From: Lentilitoribacter sp. Alg239-R112
GTDB lineage: Bacteria; Pseudomonadota; Alphaproteobacteria; Rhizobiales; Rhizobiaceae
Assembly: GCF_900537175.1 (NCBI RefSeq)
Contig: NZ_LS999834.1
Coordinates: forward strand, 499,406 to 563,405
Direction: 5' to 3'
Length of the DNA stretch: 64,000 bases
Both the position numbers and the translations under genes were made by a program. Numbering within the stretch: the stretch's first letter is position 1; every line of letters starts with the position of its first letter. This document shows positions 54,860-64,000 of this stretch, piece by piece. The notes under the pieces were generated by a model. It ran no database searches. It was not told the origin of the DNA and saw nothing but the letters and a program-made list of their open reading frames with translations.

Positions 54860-57579
54860 TGCTGTCCTTTAATCTGCTTGTCACCATATGTCTTATTTAT
54901 GTGATGATTTTGTTCTTTGTCGCTTTCTTAGCTGAACGTCGAGCAAAACAAGGTAACTTGAGTTTTTTTACCTCGCCAATAACCTATACACTCTCGATAT
55001 CAGTTTATTGCACCGCATGGACTTACTATGGCGCCGTGGGATCAGCGGCTCGTAATGGCTTGGAATTCATTACCATTTATCTCGGTCCTACCCTCGTATT
55101 TATCGGTTGGTGGTGGTTATTGCGCAAGCTCGTTCGGATCGGAAATACGCAACGGATTACCTCTATCGCCGATTTAATCTCTGCGCGATATGGTAAGAGC
55201 ACGACACTTGCGGTCATTATCACAATCCTGTCCGTAGTTGGAACAACACCATACATTGCGCTTCAGTTGCAATCTTTAACATTAAGTTTTTCTGTATTCT
55301 CAAATGAAGCGGCAAGCATCGATGCTGCTTCCTCGCCTATTCAAACAGCTCTTTGGGCGGCGGTTGGCCTTGCTGTATTTACGATCATTTTTGGCACGCG
55401 AAACCTCGATGCAAATGAACGTCACCATGGTGTTGTCACCGCCATTGCACTTGAAGCAATTGTCAAACTGGTTGCGCTTCTTGCTGTTGGTATATTTGTC
55501 GTTTGGGGTGTTGGTGAAGGACCATCAGATATTCTATCTCGCATTCAACCAAGCCTTAATCAAACCCAAGATATCTTTACTCCGCGCTGGGTAACGCTTG
55601 TTTTCCTATCTGCAACAGCGGTTATTTGTCTGCCCCGCATGTTTCAAGTTATCGTTGTCGAAAACTCTGACGAAAAACACCTTGCAACAGCGTCATGGGC
55701 ATTTCCACTTTATCTCTTTTTAATGAGCCTTTTTGTTTTACCAATTGCCATTGCAGGCCTTGATATGCTGCCGACGGGCTCAAATCCCGATCTGTTTGTG
55801 CTCACTATACCATTATCTCAAAACCAAGATGCTCTGGCTACATTGGCATTTCTGGGTGGATTTTCATCAGCCACATCCATGGTGATTGTGGCATCAATTG
55901 CACTGTCGACGATGGTTTCAAATCATATTGTGCTACCATTATGGCTTAGACTAACACTGCGCCGAAGCCCCACAAGCGAAGATGTTCGCACACTTCTTTT
56001 AAGGAGTCGCCGTATTTCCATTGCTGCCATTCTTGGTCTGGGTTTTTTATACTATCAATTTACCAGCGGCACTGGCAGCCTTGCAGCCATTGGCTTGATT
56101 GCTTTCTTGGGTGTTGCTCAAATACTACCCGCTCTTCTTGGTGGCTTGTTCTGGGAAAGCTCAACACGAAAAGGCGCGCTATATGGTATTATTTGCGGGT
56201 TCATCATATGGGCCTACACCTCATTCCTACCAAGTTTTGATGGCAATTTTATTCTAAGCGAGAGCGCACTCACAAACGGACCGTTTGGTATTGGTTTTCT
56301 GCGACCGAGCGCATTATTTTTTGTTAATATCGATGACCCCCTTGTCCATGCGGTTGTCTGGTCACTTGGTATCAACGCACTCGCTTTTATTTTTGGTTCT
56401 CTTACAACGCAACCAAGACCCATTGAACGTGTCCAAGCAGGACAATTTATTCACGTTTTCGATCGCGCACAAAGTAGCCGTACACTGACGAGACAAACAA
56501 CATCAGAAGAATTGCATATTCTCTCCCAACGCATTCTCGGTCATGAAACAACGCGGGAGATTTTTACTCGTGCCTCACGAGAACAACGACACTTACCTGG
56601 GAGATTACCTGATCCTACAGATGAATTCATTGGACAGTTGGAACGTGAATTTTCCGGCTCAGTTGGCGCTGCAACTGCCCATGCCATGATTGGCCAGATA
56701 GCAAGTGGCGATATAATTTCAGTTGAAGACTTGATCGCAGTGGCCGATGAAACCGCACAAATTATGGAATATTCTGCCCGCCTTCAAGCCCAGTCCACAG
56801 AACTCGAAAAAACAGCGGAACAGCTTCGTCGTGCAAACCTCCAATTGCGCGAGCTTAGCGAACAGAAAGATGCATTTTTAAGCCAAGTAAGTCATGAGTT
56901 GCGAACACCGATGACGAGCATTCGCTCGTTTGCTGAAATCCTGCGTGATGACAAGAATATTGACGACGCTCAGCTTTCGCATTTCTCTTCCATTATCCAC
57001 GATGAAAGCATTCGCCTTACATATTTACTCGATGAGATTTTAGATCTCAGTTTTCTCGAGCATGGGCGGGTGCAGCTTAATGTTAAAAAAGTATCGCTTG
57101 GCAGCATTATAGAACGAGCAAAAAACTCAACGCAAACCATACGACAGCAATCAAATGCAGTGATAAAGATAGAACCTCAGTTCCTTGTGTTGGAACTTGA
57201 AACAGATGCTGATCGTCTCTCTCAGGTCTTCATCAACTTAATTTCCAATGCCATCAAACATTCCGGGCAAACTCAACCGGAGATCCGTTTTAACTGTAAA
57301 GTTCAAGAACATTCTCTTTTGATCGAAGTGGCAGACAACGGTAGCGGTATTTCTTCGGAAAATGCTGAGCTGATATTTCAAAAATTTGCAAAATTATCGA
57401 CTGAACAATCAGCTGGCAGTGCCGGTCTCGGCCTACCTATTAGTCGCGAAATCGTTCGTAATCTTGGCGGTAAACTTTTGTATGTGGGCAATAATCCAGG
57501 CGCCGTATTCCATATTATACTGCCAAAAACGACGTCGGATTCAACCCTTGGCACCGATTCGATTGAGGTTGCAGAATAA
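54859..57579 (+). CDS. SLC5/STAC-type sensor histidine kinase (CrbS/CbrA-like)
   Basis: The 906-residue protein has an N-terminal sodium/solute-symporter-like domain of about 13 membrane helices (residues 1-520; SISVYCTAWTYYGAVGSAARNG is typical). A STAC-like segment follows near 600-625 (GSVGAATAHAMIGQIASG), then a signalling coiled coil, a HisKA domain with His679 in VSHELRTPMTSIRS, and an HATPase with NLISNAIKHS, DNGSGIS and GLGLPISREI. CrbS controls acetate utilisation (acs) and CbrA controls carbon/nitrogen use in other proteobacteria. Here acs is about 8 kb away in the same neighbourhood. The symporter part may transport, or only bind, the signal. Confidence 0.9.
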   Translation: MLSFNLLVTICLIYVMILFFVAFLAERRAKQGNLSFFTSPITYTLSISVYCTAWTYYGAVGSAARNGLEFITIYLGPTLVFIGWWWLLRKLVRIGNTQRITSIADLISARYGKSTTLAVIITILSVVGTTPYIALQLQSLTLSFSVFSNEAASIDAASSPIQTALWAAVGLAVFTIIFGTRNLDANERHHGVVTAIALEAIVKLVALLAVGIFVVWGVGEGPSDILSRIQPSLNQTQDIFTPRWVTLVFLSATAVICLPRMFQVIVVENSDEKHLATASWAFPLYLFLMSLFVLPIAIAGLDMLPTGSNPDLFVLTIPLSQNQDALATLAFLGGFSSATSMVIVASIALSTMVSNHIVLPLWLRLTLRRSPTSEDVRTLLLRSRRISIAAILGLGFLYYQFTSGTGSLAAIGLIAFLGVAQILPALLGGLFWESSTRKGALYGIICGFIIWAYTSFLPSFDGNFILSESALTNGPFGIGFLRPSALFFVNIDDPLVHAVVWSLGINALAFIFGSLTTQPRPIERVQAGQFIHVFDRAQSSRTLTRQTTSEELHILSQRILGHETTREIFTRASREQRHLPGRLPDPTDEFIGQLEREFSGSVGAATAHAMIGQIASGDIISVEDLIAVADETAQIMEYSARLQAQSTELEKTAEQLRRANLQLRELSEQKDAFLSQVSHELRTPMTSIRSFAEILRDDKNIDDAQLSHFSSIIHDESIRLTYLLDEILDLSFLEHGRVQLNVKKVSLGSIIERAKNSTQTIRQQSNAVIKIEPQFLVLELETDADRLSQVFINLISNAIKHSGQTQPEIRFNCKVQEHSLLIEVADNGSGISSENAELIFQKFAKLSTEQSAGSAGLGLPISREIVRNLGGKLLYVGNNPGAVFHIILPKTTSDSTLGTDSIEVAE

Positions 57580-57732
57580 AACCACGTTAATAATAACGAA
57601 CGTATCCCTCTGTACATTCTTCCAAGAGGGCTATACTAGGTCAATGAAACAACGATTGAGCAGCAATTCTGCTCCCACGCCAAGACTTATACTTACAAGC
57701 CTTTGGCAATATTTTCGAAAAAAAGGTATTTT

Positions 57733-59856
57733 ATGCTCGATATTGATGGGGTTCACCCGGCACTGAGTGGCGCGTTAGATAAACGTGGTTACGAAACCCT
57801 CACACCTGTACAAGAAGCTGTCATCGATGAAAGCCTTGCTACAAAAGACCTCTTGGTTTCAGCTCAAACGGGTTCAGGTAAGACTGTGGCTTTTGGTCTT
57901 GCGCTTGCGTCGAACTTACTTGGCGATGGAGAACGTTTTCCAAGAGCATCAAAACCACTTGCATTAGTCGTAGCACCAACACGTGAATTGGCACTTCAGG
58001 TTCAGCGCGAACTTGAATGGCTTTTTGAAAAAACAGGTGCCGCTATCGCATCATGTGTGGGCGGTATGGATATGCGGACAGAACGGCGCGCACTTGCCCG
58101 GGGGAGCCACATCGTTGTTGGAACTCCAGGTCGTTTGCGTGATCATATTGATCGTGGATCGCTGGATATGTCAGAAGCTAAGGCTGTCGTATTAGACGAA
58201 GCTGATGAGATGCTAGATCTGGGTTTTCGCGACGATCTCGAGTTTATATTAGAAGCAACACCAGAAGATCGTCGGACTTTAATGTTCTCTGCAACTGTTC
58301 CACGTTCGATCCTTAATTTGGCGAAACGTTACCAAAATGACGCCGAACGTATTTCAACAACGTCAGAACGAAGTCAACATGTCGATATCGAATATCGTGC
58401 TTTGATGGTCTCACATAGAGATATTGAAAATGGCATTGTTAATGTACTTCGCTATTATGACCCCAAAAACACAATCGTATTTTGTGCAACCCGCGCAGCT
58501 GTTGCCCGAATGACATCCCGCTTCTCAAATCGCGGATTTTCCGTTGTTGCACTTTCTGGTGAATTAAGCCAGGAGCAACGAACCCATGCCTTGCAAGCCA
58601 TGCGTGATGGCCGGGCACGTGTTTGCGTTGCAACTGATGTTGCCGCTCGTGGAATTGACTTGCCCGATCTTGAATTGGTGGTCCATGCGGACCTGCCCAA
58701 CAACAAAGAAACGCTTCTCCACCGAAGTGGCCGAACTGGCCGTGCTGGACGCAAAGGCGTATGCGCCTTGATGATTGCGGGCAATATGAAATCTCGTGCG
58801 GAACGTATGCTCCGCAGCGCAAATGTGAACGCAGAATGGGCACGCCCACCGTCAGCAAAAGAAATTCTTGCGCGCGATGATGAGCGAATTTTAACTGACC
58901 CAAGTCTAACCGATAAAATTAATGAGCATGAGAGGGAATTTATCAACCGTCTTATGGCCGAGTTTCCACCGGAACAAATTGCGTCGGCCTTTGTGCGCGG
59001 ACATCGCGCAAGCAAATCAGCGCCAGAAGAATTGCTAGAAGTTAAGCATTCGGTTTCAGAGACACGAGGTTCAAAACGCGACAATACTGGTGAACGACGC
59101 CCAATGGCTGAATTTGAGAACGGCCGCTGGATATCGCTATCGATTGGTCGCAATCAACGTGCAGAGCCACGTTGGATCTTACCAATGATTTGTAAAGCCA
59201 GTAATCTGACCAAACGAAACATTGGCTCCATTAAAATTCGTAATGACGAAACATTCATTGAAATTTCTGAACATAGTTTCGATGATTTTATGAATGCAGT
59301 CGGCCCTAACCTTACATTGGAGAAGAGCATACGTGTTCGCGCAGTCGAGGGCGTGCCTAATTTTGATCAAGAGCAAACTCGTCGCGAGCGTGGTCGTGGA
59401 GGACCAAAATCTGAGGGCAGACCACGGAGTAATTCTCGACCACAGCCTAATGGTGACCGAGGATCAGAGAAAAAGTGGGACAAACCAAAATGGGATAAGC
59501 CAAAACGCGGAAAACCGGGTGACCGCCGCGATGACCGTGGACCACAATCAGAACGTGACGAGCAGGCCCCTGATAAACGTGCCCCCCGCAAAGGCAACAA
59601 GGGTGCCGCATCTAGACAAGATCATAAAAGTGAAAACCGCCGTAACCGCGAAAAAGCATTGGAAGAATTATCAGCTAAATCTGATTCTCCTGCCAAAAAA
59701 CCCAAGAAGCCTAAGAAGTCAAAAACCGTCAAATTCACCGGATTGAAAAAGAAGGGCGAACGCGCAAGCTCTGATAGTCGTCCCAAAGACGGTCAAAGCG
59801 ATGGATCAAAAGGCGGGATGGCGCCTCGCAAAAGATCACCGAAATCTGCAGATTAG
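57733..59856 (+). CDS. DEAD-box RNA helicase with basic C-terminal tail (DeaD/CsdA-like)
   Basis: The 707-residue ATP-dependent RNA helicase has Q-motif LTPVQEAV, motif I AQTGSGKT, PTRELALQ, DEAD in LDEADEMLDLGF, SATVPRS, and motif VI HRSGRTGRAG. A DbpA-like RNA-binding domain sits at about residues 450-530 (GRWISLSIGRN). The last 170 residues are disordered and rich in Arg, Lys, Gly, Pro and Asp, with a short tandem KWDKPKWDKPKRGKP. The start is ATG 57733 with AAGG upstream; the TTG at 57703 is less likely. The likely role is ribosome assembly or mRNA remodelling, often in the cold. It is unrelated to the kinase operon. Confidence 0.9.
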   Translation: MLDIDGVHPALSGALDKRGYETLTPVQEAVIDESLATKDLLVSAQTGSGKTVAFGLALASNLLGDGERFPRASKPLALVVAPTRELALQVQRELEWLFEKTGAAIASCVGGMDMRTERRALARGSHIVVGTPGRLRDHIDRGSLDMSEAKAVVLDEADEMLDLGFRDDLEFILEATPEDRRTLMFSATVPRSILNLAKRYQNDAERISTTSERSQHVDIEYRALMVSHRDIENGIVNVLRYYDPKNTIVFCATRAAVARMTSRFSNRGFSVVALSGELSQEQRTHALQAMRDGRARVCVATDVAARGIDLPDLELVVHADLPNNKETLLHRSGRTGRAGRKGVCALMIAGNMKSRAERMLRSANVNAEWARPPSAKEILARDDERILTDPSLTDKINEHEREFINRLMAEFPPEQIASAFVRGHRASKSAPEELLEVKHSVSETRGSKRDNTGERRPMAEFENGRWISLSIGRNQRAEPRWILPMICKASNLTKRNIGSIKIRNDETFIEISEHSFDDFMNAVGPNLTLEKSIRVRAVEGVPNFDQEQTRRERGRGGPKSEGRPRSNSRPQPNGDRGSEKKWDKPKWDKPKRGKPGDRRDDRGPQSERDEQAPDKRAPRKGNKGAASRQDHKSENRRNREKALEELSAKSDSPAKKPKKPKKSKTVKFTGLKKKGERASSDSRPKDGQSDGSKGGMAPRKRSPKSAD

Positions 59857-59860
59857 ATAA

Positions 59861-59885
59861 AAGGCCCGATCCATTATCGGGCCTT
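59861..59885. terminator. Bidirectional intrinsic terminator
   Basis: AAGGCCCGAT (59861-59870) and ATCGGGCCTT (59876-59885) form a perfect ten-base-pair stem with a five-base CCATT loop, flanked by A-rich sequence on the left and TT on the right. It sits between the convergent helicase and acuI genes and can serve both; U-runs are short. Confidence 0.85.
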
Positions 59886-59902
59886 CCTTATTACCTGGTT
59901 AG

Positions 59903-60898
59903 CTAGCCTTGCTGTATATCAACAACAACGCGACCCTTTATCTGGCCTTTTAAGATATCTTTGCCCAGCTGTGGCAAGTCCGATAATCCTGCAGGAACGA
60001 TCATATCTTCAAGTTTTTCCATCGGAAGATCTTTTGCAATACGGTGCCAAGCTTCCACGCGCTTCTCATAGGGCTGCATCACACTATCAATGCCTAAAAT
60101 ATTGACACCTCGAAGTAAAAACGGAATAACCGTTGCGGGCAAAGCTGCACCACCTGCAAGACCTACCGATGCAACGGATCCACCATACTTCATCTGCCCT
60201 AGAAGACGCGCAAGCATTTCTCCACCTACAGCATCAATACAGCCAGCCCACATTTCTTTTTCAAGCGGTTTTTTAATGGCTTCATTGATTTCATCACGTG
60301 GTACAATTTGGGTAACACCCAAGGACTTCAGATAGTCTGCCGTTTCGGGTCGACCTGTAACACCTGCAACTTCATAACCAAGGTTGGCTAGAATTGCTGT
60401 CGCAACTGACCCAACACCACCTGCCGCTCCAGTGATCAACACAGGACCATTATCTGGTTTTAAGCCATGAGCTTCCAAAGCCATAACAGATAACATAGAT
60501 GTGAATCCGGCAGTTCCGACCGCCATTGCCTGTTTGGTTGTCAATCCTTCAGGCAGGTGAACAAGCCAATCGGCATTAACCCGCGCCTTTTGTGAATATC
60601 CGCCCCAATATGCTTCGCCCACACGCCAACCCGTCAACACCACCTTATCACCAGGCGCATATCGATCATCATCTGAACTTTCAACAGTTCCAGCAAGATC
60701 TATCCCCGGCACATGAGGATAGTTTCGAACTAAACCGCCGCCAGGCCCAATGCATAGGCCATCTTTATAATTTACGGTGGAATACTCAACCGCGACAGTG
60801 ACATTCCCCTCAGGCAAATCAGCCTCGGAAATCGTTTTGATTGCAGCGGAGGTTTTACCTTCGTCATCCTTGTCTACAACAAGTGCTTTAAAAGCCAT
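59903..60898 (-). CDS. acuI: Acrylyl-CoA reductase (NADPH), AcuI/YhdH type
   Basis: The 331-residue medium-chain dehydrogenase/reductase reduces acryloyl-CoA to propanoyl-CoA. It lacks zinc-ligand cysteines and has the AcuI/YhdH features: VEYSTVNYKDGLCIGPGGG, NYPHVPGIDLAGTVESS, GWRVGEAYWGGYSQ, the nucleotide-binding VLITGAAGGVGSVA and RGVNILGIDSVMQP. AcuI detoxifies acrylate, including that from dimethylsulfoniopropionate in marine bacteria. No DMSP lyase gene is in the window. Confidence 0.9.
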   Translation of the reverse strand: MAFKALVVDKDDEGKTSAAIKTISEADLPEGNVTVAVEYSTVNYKDGLCIGPGGGLVRNYPHVPGIDLAGTVESSDDDRYAPGDKVVLTGWRVGEAYWGGYSQKARVNADWLVHLPEGLTTKQAMAVGTAGFTSMLSVMALEAHGLKPDNGPVLITGAAGGVGSVATAILANLGYEVAGVTGRPETADYLKSLGVTQIVPRDEINEAIKKPLEKEMWAGCIDAVGGEMLARLLGQMKYGGSVASVGLAGGAALPATVIPFLLRGVNILGIDSVMQPYEKRVEAWHRIAKDLPMEKLEDMIVPAGLSDLPQLGKDILKGQIKGRVVVDIQQG

Positions 60899-61033
60899 TG
60901 ATATCTCCTATTTATTTCCACTACTTATGACTGTTTCCGGCCCAAATGCAATAAATTTTAGAACGTGTAGACTCATTCTAAGCGACGCAAAAATAGAGTG
61001 AAACCAAGTGGGTGAACAGGTTCAACTAACAAT

Positions 61034-62524
61034 CTACTTGCTGATAAGGCAATTAATCGCCGATCTCCATTCGCCATATTTATGATCTCGAGTTGCGTCA
61101 CTCATCGAGGCTTCAAAACGTCGTTCAAGCTTCCAAGAATTTGCAAATTCATCCATATCTGGCCATGTGCCGCTTTTCATACCTGCAAGCCATGCTGCGC
61201 CGAGTGCCGTTGTTTCCAGCACGGTTGGACGATCAATAGGTGCATTTAGTATGTCAGACAAGAATTGCATCGTCCAATCGCTGGCAACCATGCCACCATC
61301 GACGCGCAACGTCACATCATCAAGCTCGCGACCCCAATCATCCTGCATGGCTTCAATCAAATCACGCGTTTGATAACAAGCTGCTTCCAAAGCTGCCTTG
61401 GCAATTTCATTTGGACCTGTGCTGCGTGTAAGGCCAAACATTGCACCACGCACATCAGCATTCCAATAGGGTGCACCTAAGCCTGCAAATGCTGGTACCA
61501 ATACTACATTTTGCTCGCTATCTGCCTGACTTGCCAGTTTACCAGTCTGTTCCGCACTATCGATAATTTTCAAACCATCGCGCAACCACTGAACAGCTGC
61601 ACCAGCAATAAAGATTGATCCCTCAAGAGCATATGTTGTCTTGCCGTTAAGTTGATAGGCAATCGTTGTCAGCATTCGATTTTTGGAAGGAACAATGTTC
61701 TCACCCGTATTAAGCATCATGAAACAACCCGTTCCATAGGTAGATTTCACCATGCCGGGTTTAAAACAAGCTTGCCCCAATGTCGCTGCATGCTGATCGC
61801 CGGCAATACCAAGCACGGGAATAGAAGCACCAAACAAAGCCTTGTCAGTCTCGCCAAAATTAGAAGCTGTATCTTCGACACTTGGCAGCAAAGCACGAGG
61901 CACTTCAAACAGTGCCAGCAGTTCATCATCCCACGAGCCATCACGAATGTTGTAAATCAACGTTCGTGCAGCATTTGTGGCATCGGTTTTATGCGATTTT
62001 CCGCCAGTTAGTTTCCAAAGGAGATAGGTATCAATTGTTCCGAATAACAATTTTCCATTTTCAGCCTTTGCGCGTGCGCCGTCGACATTCTCCAGTAGCC
62101 ATCTAATTTTTGTCGCAGAGAAATACGGATCGAGCAGAAGGCCTGTTTTGGCTGTAACTTTTTCTTCAACCCCATTGGCCTTTAGTGAGGCACAATATTC
62201 AGATGTTCGACGATCCTGCCACACAATCGCTTTATGAATAGGTTCGCCACTATCTTTATCCCAAATGACTACTGTTTCTCGCTGATTGGTAATGCCAATG
62301 CCCGCGATTGAAGATGCCTCAATGCCCGCTTTTGCGATTGCATTTCTTGATGTTTCAAGGACTGTTTTCCAAATCTCTTCGGCCTCATGCTCTACCCATC
62401 CTGACGATGGGAAGTGCTGGGTGAACTCCATCTGATCTGATGCAATGGGTGAATAGTTACCGTCAAAGATGATAGAACGTGTTGATGTTGTTCCCTGATC
62501 AATTGCTAGAATATAGCTCGCCAT
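61034..62524 (-). CDS. glpK: Glycerol kinase
   Basis: The 496-residue FGGY kinase makes glycerol-3-phosphate. It begins [21 protein letters not shown], carries [19 protein letters not shown] and [11 protein letters not shown], then [16 protein letters not shown] and [12 protein letters not shown], and the C-terminal [20 protein letters not shown] with ATP-site aspartate. The ATG at 62524 has GGAGG upstream, better than the frame's earlier start at 62545. It is alone on this strand, with no glp uptake gene beside it, and 136 bases upstream of acuI. Confidence 0.95.
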   Translation of the reverse strand: MASYILAIDQGTTSTRSIIFDGNYSPIASDQMEFTQHFPSSGWVEHEAEEIWKTVLETSRNAIAKAGIEASSIAGIGITNQRETVVIWDKDSGEPIHKAIVWQDRRTSEYCASLKANGVEEKVTAKTGLLLDPYFSATKIRWLLENVDGARAKAENGKLLFGTIDTYLLWKLTGGKSHKTDATNAARTLIYNIRDGSWDDELLALFEVPRALLPSVEDTASNFGETDKALFGASIPVLGIAGDQHAATLGQACFKPGMVKSTYGTGCFMMLNTGENIVPSKNRMLTTIAYQLNGKTTYALEGSIFIAGAAVQWLRDGLKIIDSAEQTGKLASQADSEQNVVLVPAFAGLGAPYWNADVRGAMFGLTRSTGPNEIAKAALEAACYQTRDLIEAMQDDWGRELDDVTLRVDGGMVASDWTMQFLSDILNAPIDRPTVLETTALGAAWLAGMKSGTWPDMDEFANSWKLERRFEASMSDATRDHKYGEWRSAINCLISK

Positions 62525-62649
62525 TTTGCCTCCCAAGACAATCATTGTGTACGCATATGCGATTTGTAAACTGAATTTAATTCAAGCATTACAGAAAAGC
62601 GAGCGCGGTTGCACTAATTTTTTAGTAGATGTAAAAATACGTCACCAAA

Positions 62650-62684
62650 TAAAAAAGGATGGTGATTATCACAATCATCCATCC
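62650..62684 (-). terminator. Intrinsic terminator after the coiled-coil gene
   Basis: On the minus strand GGATGGATGATT (62684-62673) pairs with AATCACCATCC (62667-62657), with one bulged base and a five-base loop. TTTTTTATTT follows at 62656-62647, the right polarity for ending the coiled-coil transcript 28 bases past its stop. Confidence 0.85.
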
Positions 62685-62712
62685 TCAATATTTACAGTAC
62701 TTCAATCAATTA

Positions 62713-64000
62713 CTATTTGATCGGAACAACTTTATCGCCTTCATCTTGTGAAGCATCTTCGGCACGACTGTCTGCAATACGTTGTTCATCATCAAGTCGA
62801 GCTTGCTTGCGAAGATCGGCATTTTCACTTTCAAGATTTCTCAAGCGCTTTTCAAACATTGACGTCGTAGATTTGAAGTCATTCTGGATTGCATCAATGG
62901 TCTTCTCCGCAGATTCTTTCTGCGAGTAAACATTCGCATTCTCTTCGCGGAGCATATTCAACTCATCTTGCAGTTTTTTATTCTTATCAAGAAGATCAGC
63001 ATGACGATTATCCATCTCAGTCTGCAAATCAGTAAAAATTTGAGACCTAGCACCGGATTCAGAAAGCTGTTCGTTCAAGGATTTGATCACGACATCTTTC
63101 TGGCTAATATCAAGTGCCAATTGAACATTTTCCTTGCGAACTTCAGCTGTCCGCTGGCTATCTACACGTGATCGAGCACGCGCTTCTTCCAGTATACCTT
63201 CCATAGTACGGGCACGAGTTCGCGCGGATTCAAGCTCGTTATTAAGAGCTCGGTTGCTCTCTTCACGGGCACGAACAATATGTTCATTTTCCTTGCTAAG
63301 GCCTGCAATTTCCAGCGAAAGCTGATTAATTTTGTTCTCAGCTTGCTCCAACTTTGCTTCGCCGACTTTTAATATCGTATCTTTACTTGCAAGTTCTTCG
63401 CGCAATGACTGGCTGGCTTTTTCAAGCTCGACCTTTGCTCTCTGCAAAAAGTCCGTTTTTGCTTCAAGTGTACTCAAAGTTTCCCGAGTTTCTTGAAGTT
63501 TGCCATCATAATCAGAGTTTGCTTTTTCAAGAGATGTTTTCTGAGAAATTAACTTTTCTACAGTCGCATCCAGTACATCTTTCTCTTTTGCAAGGCTTTT
63601 GGCGATAGGTGTTATTTTTTCAAGTTTCTTTTCAGATTCAAAAACACGCGCCTTAAATTCCCGAAGATCCGCTTCCGCATTAACTCGGTAATCCTGCATC
63701 ACTTTTAGATTGCGAGACTCTTGATCAAGTTTCATTTTCAGCGTTTCTTCGCGCTCTCGAAGACGTACAACATCATTCTCATAACGTAAGGCTGTTTCTT
63801 TGTAGCGCTGACACTCATTATTTAACTCTGAGTTTTTTCCCTCAAGCTCGGCACGTGCCACACGCATTTCTTCGTGACTTTGTGTCATTTTCCGGAAAAA
63901 AGCTGGAATTTTATCCAAGGAAACAAGAGCATCTTTGTAGTCCGCAACCAGAATGTCATATTCACTCTCTGATGTTGCGCGTCTTAATTCGGTAACATTA
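62713..64000 (-). CDS. Long coiled-coil protein, N-terminus beyond the window
   Basis: The frame is open from the stop at 62713 to the right edge (no stop in 62716-64000), so at least 429 residues are visible and the start is outside. The first visible residues read NVTELRRATSESEYDILVADY. Nearly the whole length is heptad-repeating Leu/Glu/Lys/Ala/Arg coiled coil (for example KVMQDYRVNAEADLREF), and no membrane segment or enzyme motif is seen. A charged tail (QRIADSRAEDASQDEG) closes it. It could be a filament-forming or scaffold protein akin to bacterial intermediate-filament-like proteins; coiled coils are poor evidence of kinship, so no name is given. Confidence 0.75.
   Translation of the reverse strand, partial: NVTELRRATSESEYDILVADYKDALVSLDKIPAFFRKMTQSHEEMRVARAELEGKNSELNNECQRYKETALRYENDVVRLREREETLKMKLDQESRNLKVMQDYRVNAEADLREFKARVFESEKKLEKITPIAKSLAKEKDVLDATVEKLISQKTSLEKANSDYDGKLQETRETLSTLEAKTDFLQRAKVELEKASQSLREELASKDTILKVGEAKLEQAENKINQLSLEIAGLSKENEHIVRAREESNRALNNELESARTRARTMEGILEEARARSRVDSQRTAEVRKENVQLALDISQKDVVIKSLNEQLSESGARSQIFTDLQTEMDNRHADLLDKNKKLQDELNMLREENANVYSQKESAEKTIDAIQNDFKSTTSMFEKRLRNLESENADLRKQARLDDEQRIADSRAEDASQDEGDKVVPIK

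Noticed and set aside
59470..59520. Short tandem repeat in the DEAD-box helicase tail (KWDKP units)
   Set aside because: Typical low-complexity RNA-binding tail of such helicases; too short to treat as a separate repeat element.
1..64000. CRISPR arrays, tRNA/rRNA genes, insertion sequences, integrases, toxin-antitoxin pairs
   Set aside because: I looked through all gaps and found no cloverleaf, spaced repeats, transposase motifs or paired small toxin genes that I could support.

Overview
The window looks like a chromosomal segment of an alphaproteobacterium of the Rhizobiales (Hyphomicrobiales), probably marine. By eye the G+C content is moderate to low (roughly low-to-mid forties) and fairly even, with no sign of a recent island. 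The assignment rests on a GcrA-type cell-cycle regulator, a PodJ-like polarity factor, a SAM-II riboswitch ahead of metZ, the long alphaproteobacterial form of dCTP deaminase, a DUF6460 protein, a ligase-associated Lhr-type helicase next to PdeM, and an argD-argF-hslO operon. I saw no rRNA, tRNA, CRISPR array, insertion sequence or prophage. One LexA-like S24 regulator is present.

Layout. 1-3000 (minus): a catabolic operon with two Gfo/Idh/MocA dehydrogenases and an IolE-like isomerase/dehydratase, cut by the left edge. 3169-7268: L-2-haloacid dehalogenase, TolC-family outer membrane protein, MATE exporter, DUF6460 protein. 7430-10652: DNA-repair pair (helicase, PdeM). 10679-14293: PodJ-like protein. 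14576-20943: DsbA-like isomerase, S24 regulator, TerB-like protein, sterol-desaturase-family protein, an SBP3 periplasmic protein divergent from a family-2 glycosyltransferase, and a DUF2799 lipoprotein. 21004-25137: gcrA divergent from argD-argF-hslO. 25308-30422: RND efflux pair with an enlarged permease. 30439-34057 (minus): adenine deaminase, TrkH, ApaG. 34237-41866: CDP-alcohol phosphatidyltransferase, SAM-II-controlled metZ, dcd, ppk2, fadD, pgi. 41895-45172 (minus): pyrC, a D-amino-acid-transaminase-like enzyme, an unrecognised membrane-anchored protein.

45314-57579 is the most interesting region. On the minus strand lie a branched-chain-amino-acid-type ABC importer (substrate-binding protein, two permeases, two ATPases) and acetyl-CoA synthetase. 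Divergently on the plus strand lie an ScfR/RamB-type regulator, a receiver-only response regulator, a two-helix membrane protein and an SLC5/STAC-type histidine kinase resembling CrbS/CbrA. This looks like a sensing, uptake and activation module for a short-chain carboxylate. The ScfR-type regulator carries a segment that aligns without gaps to the phosphoacceptor helical hairpin of the neighbouring kinase and keeps the histidine. This suggests how an output-less response regulator might pass its signal to a DNA-binding protein. That link is inferred, not shown.

57733-64000: a DEAD-box RNA helicase with a basic tail, an AcuI-type acrylyl-CoA reductase and glycerol kinase on the minus strand, and a long coiled-coil protein running off the right edge. 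Three clear hairpin terminators separate units here and after acs.
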